A stretch of 7,000 nt of DNA from NCBI GenBank assembly GCA_025928215.1, contig JAICJW010000241.1:1-7000 (forward strand), read 5' to 3'. The notes under the pieces are model-generated. The model ran no database searches. It had not been told where the DNA came from and worked only from the letters and a program-made list of their open reading frames with translations. The position numbers were made by a program, and so were the translations under genes. Below, piece after piece: positions 1 to 6,197 of this stretch; the stretch's first letter is position 1; each line of letters begins with the position of its first letter. The stretch is from Chloroflexia bacterium (lineage in GTDB: Bacteria; Chloroflexota; Chloroflexia; Thermomicrobiales; JALYUS01).

Positions 1-13
1 TGCGGTTCAATTG
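1..13. repeat. Probable edge of a second copy of the palindromic repeat
   Basis: The first 13 bases (TGCGGTTCAATTG) are the exact reverse complement of 2320-2332, the outer left border of the palindromic element between livG and livF. After it comes a T-rich stretch that also loosely resembles the sequence following the right arm of that element at 2441-2452. I infer that the window opens in the last bases of another copy whose body lies upstream. Only 13 bases are visible, so the call depends on the sequence before position 1. Confidence 0.45.
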
Positions 14-38
14 TTTTCACCCCGCTGGGGGCACGGAA

Positions 39-67
39 TTGTGCATTGCTAAGCGATCCGAGATAAT
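39..67 (+). promoter_or_regulatory. Predicted sigma70-type promoter for the liv operon
   Basis: A -35-like TTGTGC (39-44) is followed, after a 17-base spacer, by GATAAT (62-67), a 5 of 6 match to the -10 consensus. Transcription would start near 74, leaving a leader of about 39 bases before the ATG at 113. The -35 box is weak (3 of 6 matches, the TTG part). The same GATAAT box with a TTG-type -35 occurs ahead of the other binding-protein gene at 6129-6158. I see no operator or riboswitch in the short leader. Confidence 0.45.
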
Positions 68-112
68 GCGCCGGGAACTCGAAAAAAGATGTGAAGAAGG
101 AAAGGGAAGACG

Positions 113-1540
113 ATGCGCTCGTTCGATGAGGTGCGCGGAAAAAACGTGGGGCGACCGTTACGCCGCCGGGAGATGCTGAAACTGGCCGCCGCCGGAAGCG
201 TCGCCGCCGTGCTGGCGGCATGCGGCGGGAGCAAGGCAACGGATACGCCGAAGCCGGCAGCCCCCACGACATCGGGCGGCACGGCCGCGCCCGCCGCAAC
301 CAGCGCGCCCGCCGCGACCACTGCGGTAGGGTCCGCTGCCGTCGCAACGCGACCGGCCGGGAGCGCCGCCGCGCCGAGCGGCACCACCACAGCCGCCGGA
401 ACAACTGCCGCCGCGACAAGCCCGGCAGCGAGCGCGCCCGCCGTCGCGGTGAAAGACACAATCAAGGTCGGCATCGTCACGTCGAAGTCCGGCCCGCTCG
501 CGTCGTACGGGACGCAGTATCTCGACGGCTTACAGACCGGCCTCGACTACGCCACGAAGGGTACGGGCGCCATCGCCGGGCACAAGATTCAACTGGACAT
601 CAAGGACGACGCGGGCGACCCGGCGACTGGCGTCGCGGCGGCGAAGGATTTCATCGGGCAGGGATACAAGATCATCGGCGGGTCGGTCGTTTCCGGTGTC
701 GCCTTGCAGGTCGCGCCGCTCGCGGAGCAGAACCAGGTCCTCTTCATCAGCGGCCCGGCGGCGACGGACGCGATCACCGGCATCAATGGCTACACCTTCC
801 GTTCCGGGCGGCAGTCCTTACAGGATGTGCAGACGGCCAAGTCATTCCTCACCGATCTCAAGGGCAAAAATGTTCTCGTCTTCGCGCAGGATTCCGCCTT
901 CGGTCAGTCGAATGTCGCGGCGGTCAAGCAGATCTTCGGCCCCGATGGCGCGACGGTTGACCAATTGCTCGTCCCGCAGGACGCGAAGGACTTCGCGCCC
1001 TTCGCACAGCAGGTGGTGGGCAAGAAGCCGGACCTCGTCTTCGTCGCCTGGGCGGGCACGACCGCGACCGCGATGTATGGCGCACTCGATAGTCAGGGCG
1101 TCCTAACGAGCAACAAGGTCGTCACCGGCCTCGACCAGCGCTCGACCTACCCGATCTTCGGCCCGGCGGCGGACAAGATCGCCTTCCTCTCGCACTACAT
1201 CTATCAAGCGCCACAGAATGAGGCGAATCAGTACCTCGTGGACGCCCTGAAGAAGAAGAATCAGGTGCCCGACCTCTTCGACCCGGACGGCTTCGCGGGC
1301 GCGCAGATGATCGTCCACGCCATCGAGGGCGCGGACGGCAGCGACGTGAAAAAGATGATCGCGGCGCTGGAGGGTTACGCCTTCAAGGGTGTGAAGGGCG
1401 ATTACACGATCCGCAAGGAGGATCATGCGCTCCTGCAGCCGATGTTCCAGGTGAAACTCGTCAAGCAGGGTGATGGTTACGAGTCCCAGCCCGTCGCGAC
1501 CGTCGCCGCCGACAAAGTCGCCCCACCGATCAAGAAGTAG
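113..1540 (+). CDS. Branched-chain amino acid-type ABC transporter substrate-binding lipoprotein
   Basis: This 475-residue protein is predicted to bind the transported solute outside the membrane and hand it to LivH/LivM. The n-region contains RRREMLK (residues 17-23), matching a Tat-like RRxxLK pattern. A hydrophobic stretch then leads to the lipobox LAAC with Cys37 as the probable lipid-modified residue. Residues 38 to about 113 form a low-complexity Ala/Thr/Pro/Ser linker. The mature domain from about 116 looks like the Leu/Ile/Val-binding periplasmic fold (Peripla_BP_6): IKVGIVTSKSGPLASYG at its start, GSVVSGVALQVAPLAEQ at 190-206, FISGPAATDAITG at 211-223, and a family-like YTIRKEDHALLQPMFQVKLV near the C-terminus. 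The start is supported by the purine-rich AAGGAAAGGGAAG just upstream. Ligand specificity within the family (Leu/Ile/Val, other amino acids, amides, aromatic acids) cannot be decided, so I give no livJ/livK symbol. Confidence 0.93.
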   Translation: MRSFDEVRGKNVGRPLRRREMLKLAAAGSVAAVLAACGGSKATDTPKPAAPTTSGGTAAPAATSAPAATTAVGSAAVATRPAGSAAAPSGTTTAAGTTAAATSPAASAPAVAVKDTIKVGIVTSKSGPLASYGTQYLDGLQTGLDYATKGTGAIAGHKIQLDIKDDAGDPATGVAAAKDFIGQGYKIIGGSVVSGVALQVAPLAEQNQVLFISGPAATDAITGINGYTFRSGRQSLQDVQTAKSFLTDLKGKNVLVFAQDSAFGQSNVAAVKQIFGPDGATVDQLLVPQDAKDFAPFAQQVVGKKPDLVFVAWAGTTATAMYGALDSQGVLTSNKVVTGLDQRSTYPIFGPAADKIAFLSHYIYQAPQNEANQYLVDALKKKNQVPDLFDPDGFAGAQMIVHAIEGADGSDVKKMIAALEGYAFKGVKGDYTIRKEDHALLQPMFQVKLVKQGDGYESQPVATVAADKVAPPIKK

Positions 1541-1561
1541 CGGGAGGGGGGCGCAACGCCG

Positions 1562-2305
1562 ATGATCCTTGAGACGCGCGATCTTACACTGCGCTTCGGT
1601 GGCGCGACGATCGTGGACAACGTCTCTTTCGGTGTGCCGGAGGGGGAGTTCGTCTCGGTGATCGGGCCGAATGGCGCGGGCAAGACGAGCCTCTTCAACC
1701 TTTTTAGCGGCCTCTACGCGCCGACGAGTGGCACGATCTTCTTTCGGGGCGAGGAGATTACCGGCCTGCCGCCGTTCGCGCGCGTGCGGCGGGGATTGGG
1801 GCGGTCGTTCCAGCAGACGATGATTTTCCCCGGCCTGCCGGTGCTGGAGAATACGCGGCTGGCGGTGCAGGCAGGCAAGCCCGGCAACTTCGCTCTCTGG
1901 CGCGGCGCCTTCACGGACCGCGCGGTGGTCGAACGGGCGGCGTGGGCGCTGGACGTTGTTGGACTGCGCGGTCGGGAGCGGACGCTGGCGGGCGCGCTCT
2001 CGCACGGCGATAAGCGCAAACTCGAACTCGCGCTCCTCCTCTGCACCGAGCCGGATGTACTCTTGCTCGACGAGCCGACCTCCGGCGTCAGCGCGGAAGA
2101 TGTGCCCGCGATGCTCGCGGTCATCCGGCATATCCGCGATGTGGAGCGCAAGACGATTCTGATGGTGGAGCACAAAATGGAGGCGGTGCATGACCTCTCG
2201 GATCGCGTCGCCGTCCTCGCCAATGGCGCGCTCGTTGCCTACGATACGCCCGATGCGGTGATGGCGGACCCCTTCGTCCGCTCCGCCTACCTCGGCGTCG
2301 CCTGA
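1562..2305 (+). CDS. livG: LivG-type branched-chain amino acid ABC transporter ATPase
   Basis: This 247-residue cytoplasmic ATPase is one of the two nucleotide-binding subunits that drive the Liv importer. Visible motifs are Walker A GPNGAGKTS (35-43), Q-loop FQQ (83-85), an ABC signature in the LivG-like form LSHGD (146-150), Walker B VLLLDEP (166-172) and the switch His204 in VEHKM. The order SFQQTMIFPGLPVLEN and the ending DPFVRSAYLGVA are typical of LivG rather than LivF. The signature continues KRKLEL, with Lys151 where many relatives have Gln; the other catalytic positions are intact. It starts 21 bases after the binding-protein stop with GGGAGG at 1542-1547, a slightly long spacing of 14 bases. 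Its length is normal for the family. A palindromic repeat element begins 19 bases after its stop. Confidence 0.93.
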   Translation: MILETRDLTLRFGGATIVDNVSFGVPEGEFVSVIGPNGAGKTSLFNLFSGLYAPTSGTIFFRGEEITGLPPFARVRRGLGRSFQQTMIFPGLPVLENTRLAVQAGKPGNFALWRGAFTDRAVVERAAWALDVVGLRGRERTLAGALSHGDKRKLELALLLCTEPDVLLLDEPTSGVSAEDVPAMLAVIRHIRDVERKTILMVEHKMEAVHDLSDRVAVLANGALVAYDTPDAVMADPFVRSAYLGVA

Positions 2306-2324
2306 GGAGAGAAGGAAAGCAATT

Positions 2325-2441
2325 GAACCGCAGAGACGCAGAGAACGCAGAGGAGACCAAGAAAGAGAAAAGACGGGAGACAACAATCTCCCCCTCTTTC
2401 CCTCTCTGTGTTTCTCTGCGTTCTCTGCGTCTCTGCAGTTC
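2325..2441. repeat. Long palindromic repeat element between livG and livF
   Basis: The 27-base left arm (2326-2352) is the reverse complement of the right arm (2414-2440) at 26 of 27 positions; the only mismatch is C2329 against A2437, and G2325-C2441 adds one more pair. The left arm is built from near-tandem units CGCAGAGA (2329), CGCAGAGAA (2337) and CGCAGAGG (2346). The 61-base interior contains further pairing: GAAAGAG (2361-2367) with CTCTTTC (2394-2400), and an inner hairpin at 2375-2392. It therefore folds as one long stem with nested hairpins on either strand. From general knowledge, similar CGCAGAGA-type repeats recur between genes in several environmental bacterial groups, and their function is not established. 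It accounts for most of the 163-base livG-livF gap; I see no gene there. Confidence 0.85.
2375..2392. repeat. Inner hairpin of the palindromic element
   Basis: GGGAGA (2375-2380), a six-base loop CAACAA, and TCTCCC (2387-2392) form a perfect 6-bp stem at the centre of the larger palindrome. It is not followed by a T-run, so it does not look like a Rho-independent terminator. It is more likely the apical stem of the folded repeat. Confidence 0.6.
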
Positions 2442-2468
2442 GTTCGGTTTCTCTCCGGGGTTGCTCTG

Positions 2469-3212
2469 ATGAGTGGTGAGGCAGTGGTACGGGTGGAGGG
2501 GGTGCATACCTATATCGGGGAGTCGCATATTTTGCAGGGGGTCTCGTTCGCGGTCGCGCCGGGGCGGGTGACGGTGCTATTGGGGCGGAATGGGGCGGGG
2601 AAGACGACGACGCTCCGCTCGATGCTCGGCCTGACGCCCGCCGCACGGGGCCGGATTGACCTTTTTGGCGCGGAGGTGACGCGGGAGCAACCATACCGGA
2701 TCGTCCGGCGCGGGGTCGGGTATGTGCCGGAGGATCGCGATGTCTTCGGCGGCCTGACCGTCGCGGAGAATCTGCGGCTGGCGCAGCGGCCCGGCGCGGA
2801 GCCGGCGCGGATGGCGATGGTGCATACGCTCTTCCCCGATCTCAAGGCGCGCGGCAATCAGCGGGCAGGTTCGCTCTCCGGCGGGCAGCAGCAGATGGTG
2901 GCGATTGCCCGCGCGCTCGTCAACGAGAACCGGTTACTGGTGATTGATGAGCCATCGAAGGGGCTTGCCCCGATCGTCGTCGCGCAAGTGACGGAGGCAT
3001 TACAGGCGATCAAAGGCACGACGACTATCCTGCTCGTCGAGCAGAATCTGGCGATGGCCGCCGCCCTCGGCGATGATGCGGTAATCATTGATGATGGCCG
3101 GACGGTTTTCACCGGCGCGATGGCCGATGTCGCGGCGGACGACGCACTCCAGGCGCGCTATCTTGGCGCGGGGAGTCGCCCTGCGGGCGAAGGACTGAGG
3201 ACTGAGGGCTGA
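2469..3212 (+). CDS. livF: LivF-type branched-chain amino acid ABC transporter ATPase
   Basis: This 247-residue ATPase pairs with LivG. It shows Walker A GRNGAGKT (39-46), the LivF-like Q-loop region GYVPEDRDVFGGLTVAEN (84-101) with Glu88 at the usual Gln, signature LSGGQQQM (136-143), Walker B LLVIDEP (156-162), then SKGLAP (163-168), and VEQN (190-193) with Gln192 where most ABC ATPases have the switch His. The Glu and Gln variants are normal in LivF, so I do not read them as defects. The ATG at 2469 has only a weak ribosome site (GGGG at 2457-2460), unlike its neighbours, and lies 28 bases after the palindromic element. Family similarity ends at about YLG (231-233). The last 14 residues are an extra tail whose final part (GLRTEG and the stop) is encoded by a heptamer repeat. 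Confidence 0.93.
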   Translation: MSGEAVVRVEGVHTYIGESHILQGVSFAVAPGRVTVLLGRNGAGKTTTLRSMLGLTPAARGRIDLFGAEVTREQPYRIVRRGVGYVPEDRDVFGGLTVAENLRLAQRPGAEPARMAMVHTLFPDLKARGNQRAGSLSGGQQQMVAIARALVNENRLLVIDEPSKGLAPIVVAQVTEALQAIKGTTTILLVEQNLAMAAALGDDAVIIDDGRTVFTGAMADVAADDALQARYLGAGSRPAGEGLRTEG

Positions 3213-3219
3213 GAACTGA
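3192..3219. repeat. Four-copy heptamer tandem repeat overlapping the livF stop
   Basis: Four consecutive 7-base units read GGACTGA, GGACTGA, GGGCTGA and GAACTGA (3192-3219), followed by GAG. Units one and two are identical and the others differ by one base each. The third unit contains the livF stop codon TGA at 3210-3212, so the array sits across the gene end. Confidence 0.8.
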
Positions 3220-3227
3220 GAGAGCGT

Positions 3228-3280
3228 GTTCGGAGCAAGGGGATTGTCTCTCCTCGAACTCCGAACCGCGAACTCCGAAC
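3228..3280. repeat. Direct 12-mer repeat with inverted octamer in the livF-livH gap
   Basis: CGAACTCCGAAC occurs exactly at 3255-3266 and again at 3269-3280, separated by CG. Each copy ends in CTCCGAAC, the reverse complement of GTTCGGAG at 3228-3235, so the region can form an 8-bp stem with either copy. GAGAG near 3218-3224 can also pair with TCTCTC at 3247-3252. With the heptamers, this fills nearly the whole 87-base gap between livF and livH. No T-run follows, so I do not call a terminator. Confidence 0.7.
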
Positions 3281-3299
3281 TTCCCATTCCGGGGGAATC

Positions 3300-4190
3300 A
3301 TGAGCACGCTGATCTTCATCACCTTGACGGGGCTGGCGCTGGCGGCGATGTATTTTCTGCTCGCCTCCGGGTTGTCGCTGATTTTCGGGTTGATGGATGT
3401 ATTGAATTTCGCGCACGGGGCGTTCTTTACCTGGGGCGCCTATGCCGCGTGGTGGGTGATCGCGATGAGGACGCCGGTGGGTGGCAACGCCTCCACAGGC
3501 ATTTTCCTGCTGGCGATTGTCGCGGCGGTCGTGGCGGGGGCGGCGTTGGCGACGGGGACGGAGGTCGTGCTGCTCCGGCCGCTCTACAAGCGCACGATCT
3601 CGCAGGTGCTCGTCACGCTCGGCGCGGGGCTGGCGCTCACCGAACTGACGGCGGTGATCTGGAAGCACGACGCCAAACTCTTCCCGCAGCCGCGCTGGAT
3701 GGCGGCGACCTTGACGATCGCGGGGGCGCGTGTCCCGGCGAACCGGCTCGTCCTGATCGCCGTGGCGGGCCTCGTGCTGGCGCTGATGCTGCTTTTCCTG
3801 CGGTACACGCGGTACGGGTTGATCGTCCGGGCAGGGGCGGAGAATCGCGAGATGGTGCAGGCGCTCGGCATTGATGTCAACCGAGCCTTCACGCTCGTCT
3901 TCGCGCTCGGCGGCGCGCTGGCGGGGCTGGGTGGCGTCTTCGGCGGGGCATATTTCCAGTCCATTGACCCGAGCATTGGTACGGTCAACCTCATTTTTGC
4001 CTTCATCGTCGTGGTGATCGGTGGACTTGGCTCGATTAGCGGGAGCGCGCTGGCGGCGGCGATCATCGGCCTATCGCAGCAGTACGCGAACTACTATGCG
4101 GCGGCGTGGCTCGGTGATTTCGTCGTCGTCATCCTGCTCGCGGTCGTTCTGCTCGTCCGGCCAGGCGGGTTGCTGGGGGCGCGGCGATGA
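3300..4190 (+). CDS. livH: LivH-type branched-chain amino acid ABC transporter permease
   Basis: This 296-residue integral membrane protein is one half of the import channel. The family-defining segment GLSLIFGLMDVLNFAHG is at 24-40, and a cytoplasmic coupling-loop region, AENREMVQALGIDVNRAF, at 180-197. GGLGSISGS (241-249) and RPGGL (287-291) near the end are also typical. Hydrophobic segments are visible at about 3-30, 67-90, 102-120, 149-168, 197-218, 229-247 and 272-286. The length fits LivH (about 290-310). The ATG at 3300 follows GGGGGA (3291-3296) at close spacing. The stop overlaps the livM start in an ATGA, which points to translational coupling. Confidence 0.94.
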   Translation: MSTLIFITLTGLALAAMYFLLASGLSLIFGLMDVLNFAHGAFFTWGAYAAWWVIAMRTPVGGNASTGIFLLAIVAAVVAGAALATGTEVVLLRPLYKRTISQVLVTLGAGLALTELTAVIWKHDAKLFPQPRWMAATLTIAGARVPANRLVLIAVAGLVLALMLLFLRYTRYGLIVRAGAENREMVQALGIDVNRAFTLVFALGGALAGLGGVFGGAYFQSIDPSIGTVNLIFAFIVVVIGGLGSISGSALAAAIIGLSQQYANYYAAAWLGDFVVVILLAVVLLVRPGGLLGARR

Positions 4191-5230
4191 TGCGGCGCGT
4201 GCGGCCTTTCTGGCCGGTGGTCATCCTCGGCGTCCTGCTCGCCATCCCGAAGGTGACGGCGCATATTCCGGCGCTCTTCGACGGCCCGCTCAACCGGGCG
4301 GGAAACCTGCAACTGCTGGCGGTCGGCTTCGCGTTCGGAATCGCCGCGCTCTCGTACAATCTCCTGTTCGGCTATACCGGCATCCTCTCCTTCGGGCACG
4401 CGCTCTTTTTCGGCGCGGGCGTCTATCTGCCGGTGATCGCGCTCCGCCGCTGGCAGTGGTCGCTCGGCCCCGCGCTGCTCTTCACCCTCGTCGCCACGCT
4501 CGTGCTGGCTGTCGCAATTGGCGCGCTCGCGCTGCGGACGCAGGGCGTCTACTTCGCGATGGTGACGCTCGCCTTCGCACAGGCGGGCGCGGTCGTCGTT
4601 GGCAAGAATCCCGGCGCGCTGACGGGTGGTGAGGAGGGGTTGAGCCTGCCGACAAAAAATCTGCCGTCGTGGATGGTCGGCGTCATCCATACCGGCAACC
4701 TCTACTGGCTGACGCTCGGCGTTCTGATCGTTGTCTATCTCCTCACGCTCCGCATGATTACCTCGCCGACGGGCCATATCTGGGAGGGCATCCGCGAGAA
4801 CGAGCGGCGGGTGGAGATGGTCGGCTTGCGCCCATATACGTATAAACTCGTCGTCTTCGTCATCTCCTCCGTGATTGCGGCGATGGCGGGGGCGCTCTAT
4901 CTCTTTCTGTCGAGTGGCGCGACTCCTGCTTCCGTGCGCTCGGATTTCACCGTTGCTCTCTTGCTGATGGTGATTATCGGCGGCAGCGGCGCGCTCTGGG
5001 GGCCGGTAGCGGGGGCGATGCTCTATCACTACCTCGATGTGCGCCTGACGACCTGGGCGGCATCCAGCGCGGTGAGCGCGCTACCGGGTGCCCTCAGCCG
5101 ACCGCTCGCGGACCCACTCTTTATCCTCGGCATCATCTTCGTGCTGCTCGTCCTCTTTTTCCCGCGCGGGATCGCCGGGACGTTCGTGACGCGGCGTTTT
5201 CGCTCGTTAGGTCGAATGGCTGAGAAATAG
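4187..5230 (+). CDS. livM: LivM-type branched-chain amino acid ABC transporter permease
   Basis: This 347-residue permease is the partner of LivH. It carries the LivM hallmark NLLFGYTGILSFGHALFFGA (58-77), the ATPase-contacting loop IRENERRVEMVGL (202-214), GGSGALWGPVAGA (265-277) and the terminal FPRGIAG (325-331). The N-terminus is positively charged (MMRRVR) and leads into the first membrane segment at about 9-20; further hydrophobic stretches lie at about 41-60, 95-117, 170-187, 219-241, 255-266 and 310-325. The start overlaps the livH stop by 4 bases (ATGA). The next codon is also ATG, so 4190 is an alternative start. Length is within the normal LivM range. Confidence 0.94.
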   Translation: MMRRVRPFWPVVILGVLLAIPKVTAHIPALFDGPLNRAGNLQLLAVGFAFGIAALSYNLLFGYTGILSFGHALFFGAGVYLPVIALRRWQWSLGPALLFTLVATLVLAVAIGALALRTQGVYFAMVTLAFAQAGAVVVGKNPGALTGGEEGLSLPTKNLPSWMVGVIHTGNLYWLTLGVLIVVYLLTLRMITSPTGHIWEGIRENERRVEMVGLRPYTYKLVVFVISSVIAAMAGALYLFLSSGATPASVRSDFTVALLLMVIIGGSGALWGPVAGAMLYHYLDVRLTTWAASSAVSALPGALSRPLADPLFILGIIFVLLVLFFPRGIAGTFVTRRFRSLGRMAEK

Positions 5231-5255
5231 CCTTGGGAGAGAAAGGAATCCCGCC

Positions 5256-6113
5256 ATGAGCGCATCAACCGCGACGACGCACGACATCATGGTGAACGGT
5301 ATCACGCTCCGCGTCGCGACATGGGGCAGATTCACAACGCCGGAACGGGCGGTGATCCTCGTGCATGGCATTACGGCCAGCTCGCGGACGTGGGCAGAAT
5401 TCGGGCCGTTGCTTGCGGCGCGGGGATGGTACGCCATCGCGCCCGATTTGCGCGGGCGGGGGATGAGCGAGAAGCCGCCGCATGGTTATGGCCTCCCCTA
5501 TCACGTCAATGATCTCCTCTCGCTCGCCGATCACTTCAACCTCTCGGCGATCAACTACGTCGGTCACTCGCTCGGCGCGCTGATCGGCTTCTTCCTCGCC
5601 GCGATCCATCCGCCGCGCGTCGGCAAACTCGTGCTCGTGGACGCGGGCGGCAATCTGCCCCCGGATACCGGCAAGGCGATTGGCAAGGCATTGGCGCGCC
5701 TCGGCACGCCCTATCCGTCGTTCGATGCCTACTGGAACGCAATGCGTGCGCCGTGGATGACGCCGGATGAGGCATTCTGGCGGGAATACTACCGCTATGA
5801 CATTGAGACCTATCCCGACAATACCGTGCTGTGCCGCGTTCCCAGAGCGGTAATCGTTGAAGAAGTGGCGGCAAACGCAGCGATCCGGCTGGAAATGCTC
5901 TCAGAGATGGTGCAATCACCGACGCTGATCGCGCGCGCGACGGTCGGGATGCTTGCGCCGGATCGCGGCTTGCTTCTGCCGCGTGAGGAGGCGGAGCGGC
6001 TCCTGCGTGTCATACCCGCGAGCCGACTGATCGAGGTTCCCGACGCCAACCACTACACGGTCGTTCTCGTGGATGCATTCACCGATGTATGTATTGCGTT
6101 CCTGGAGGAATGA
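5256..6113 (+). CDS. Alpha/beta-fold hydrolase, substrate unknown
   Basis: This 285-residue protein has the alpha/beta-hydrolase layout. VILVHGIT (33-40) is the oxyanion-hole strand-loop, APDLRGRGMSEKP (62-74) is the conserved loop after strand 4, GHSLG (103-107) is the nucleophile elbow with Ser105, and His266 in DANHYTVV is the probable catalytic histidine. The acid is less certain: Asp236 in LAPDRG is the best-placed candidate, Asp129 in LVDAG an alternative. A cap-like insertion with many aromatics (YPSFDAYWNAM, FWREYYRYD) spans about 150-190. There is no signal peptide or membrane segment, so it is probably cytoplasmic. The ATG follows AAAGGA at 5242-5247, and the gene starts 25 bases after livM, suggesting the same transcript. 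It could be an esterase, amidase, C-C hydrolase or similar; the sequence does not settle which. Confidence 0.87.
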   Translation: MSASTATTHDIMVNGITLRVATWGRFTTPERAVILVHGITASSRTWAEFGPLLAARGWYAIAPDLRGRGMSEKPPHGYGLPYHVNDLLSLADHFNLSAINYVGHSLGALIGFFLAAIHPPRVGKLVLVDAGGNLPPDTGKAIGKALARLGTPYPSFDAYWNAMRAPWMTPDEAFWREYYRYDIETYPDNTVLCRVPRAVIVEEVAANAAIRLEMLSEMVQSPTLIARATVGMLAPDRGLLLPREEAERLLRVIPASRLIEVPDANHYTVVLVDAFTDVCIAFLEE

Positions 6114-6128
6114 GGTTCTCCCGCCCAT

Positions 6129-6158
6129 TTGTATCTTAACCATGCCTTCGCAGATAAT
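6129..6158 (+). promoter_or_regulatory. Predicted sigma70-type promoter for the second binding-protein gene
   Basis: TTGTAT (6129-6134) and GATAAT (6153-6158) are separated by 18 bases. The -10 matches consensus at 5 of 6 positions, the -35 at 3 of 6. The predicted start is near 6165, about 33 bases before the ATG at 6198. It lies in the 84-base AT-richer gap after the hydrolase stop. I see no clear terminator hairpin in that gap, so read-through from the liv operon remains possible. Confidence 0.45.
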
Positions 6159-6197
6159 ACAACCATCGTTGAGTATGGAAAGGATTGAGGTGCGCCA

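Noticed and set aside
20..30. Small CCCC-GCT-GGGG hairpin upstream of the first gene
   Set aside because: Only four pairs with a three-base loop and no T-run; expected by chance in GC-rich DNA.
220..960. Plus-strand frame of 246 codons inside the first binding-protein gene
   Set aside because: Extremely Arg-rich shadow of a GC-rich gene in another frame, with no motif; the 113-1540 frame has clear family motifs throughout.
1103..2386. Long minus-strand open frame (427 codons) antisense to livG
   Set aside because: It starts inside the palindromic element, runs opposite the well-supported livG, is rich in Arg/His/Glu as expected of a shadow frame in high-GC DNA, and shows no recognisable domain.
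2326..2440. Rho-independent terminator between livG and livF
   Set aside because: The stem is very long with a 61-base interior and no T-run follows; it lies inside a unit whose genes belong to one complex.
2121..2694. Minus-strand frames across the livG-livF gap
   Set aside because: Their Leu/Ser/Cys-rich hydrophobic segments are just the translation of the CGCAGAGA-type repeat; such frames are common false proteins.
2469..3212. LivF as a catalytically impaired ATPase because Gln replaces the switch His and Glu the Q-loop Gln
   Set aside because: VEQN and VPE at these sites are normal in LivF proteins, and Walker A, Walker B and the signature are intact.
3192..3280. Possible CRISPR-like array
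   Set aside because: Units are 7 and 12 bases, tandem or nearly so, without 30-base spacers, a leader or cas genes.
4094..5029. Minus-strand frame of 311 codons antisense to livM
   Set aside because: Arg/Asp/Glu/His-rich composition is typical of the complement of a membrane-protein gene; livM has all family motifs on the + strand.
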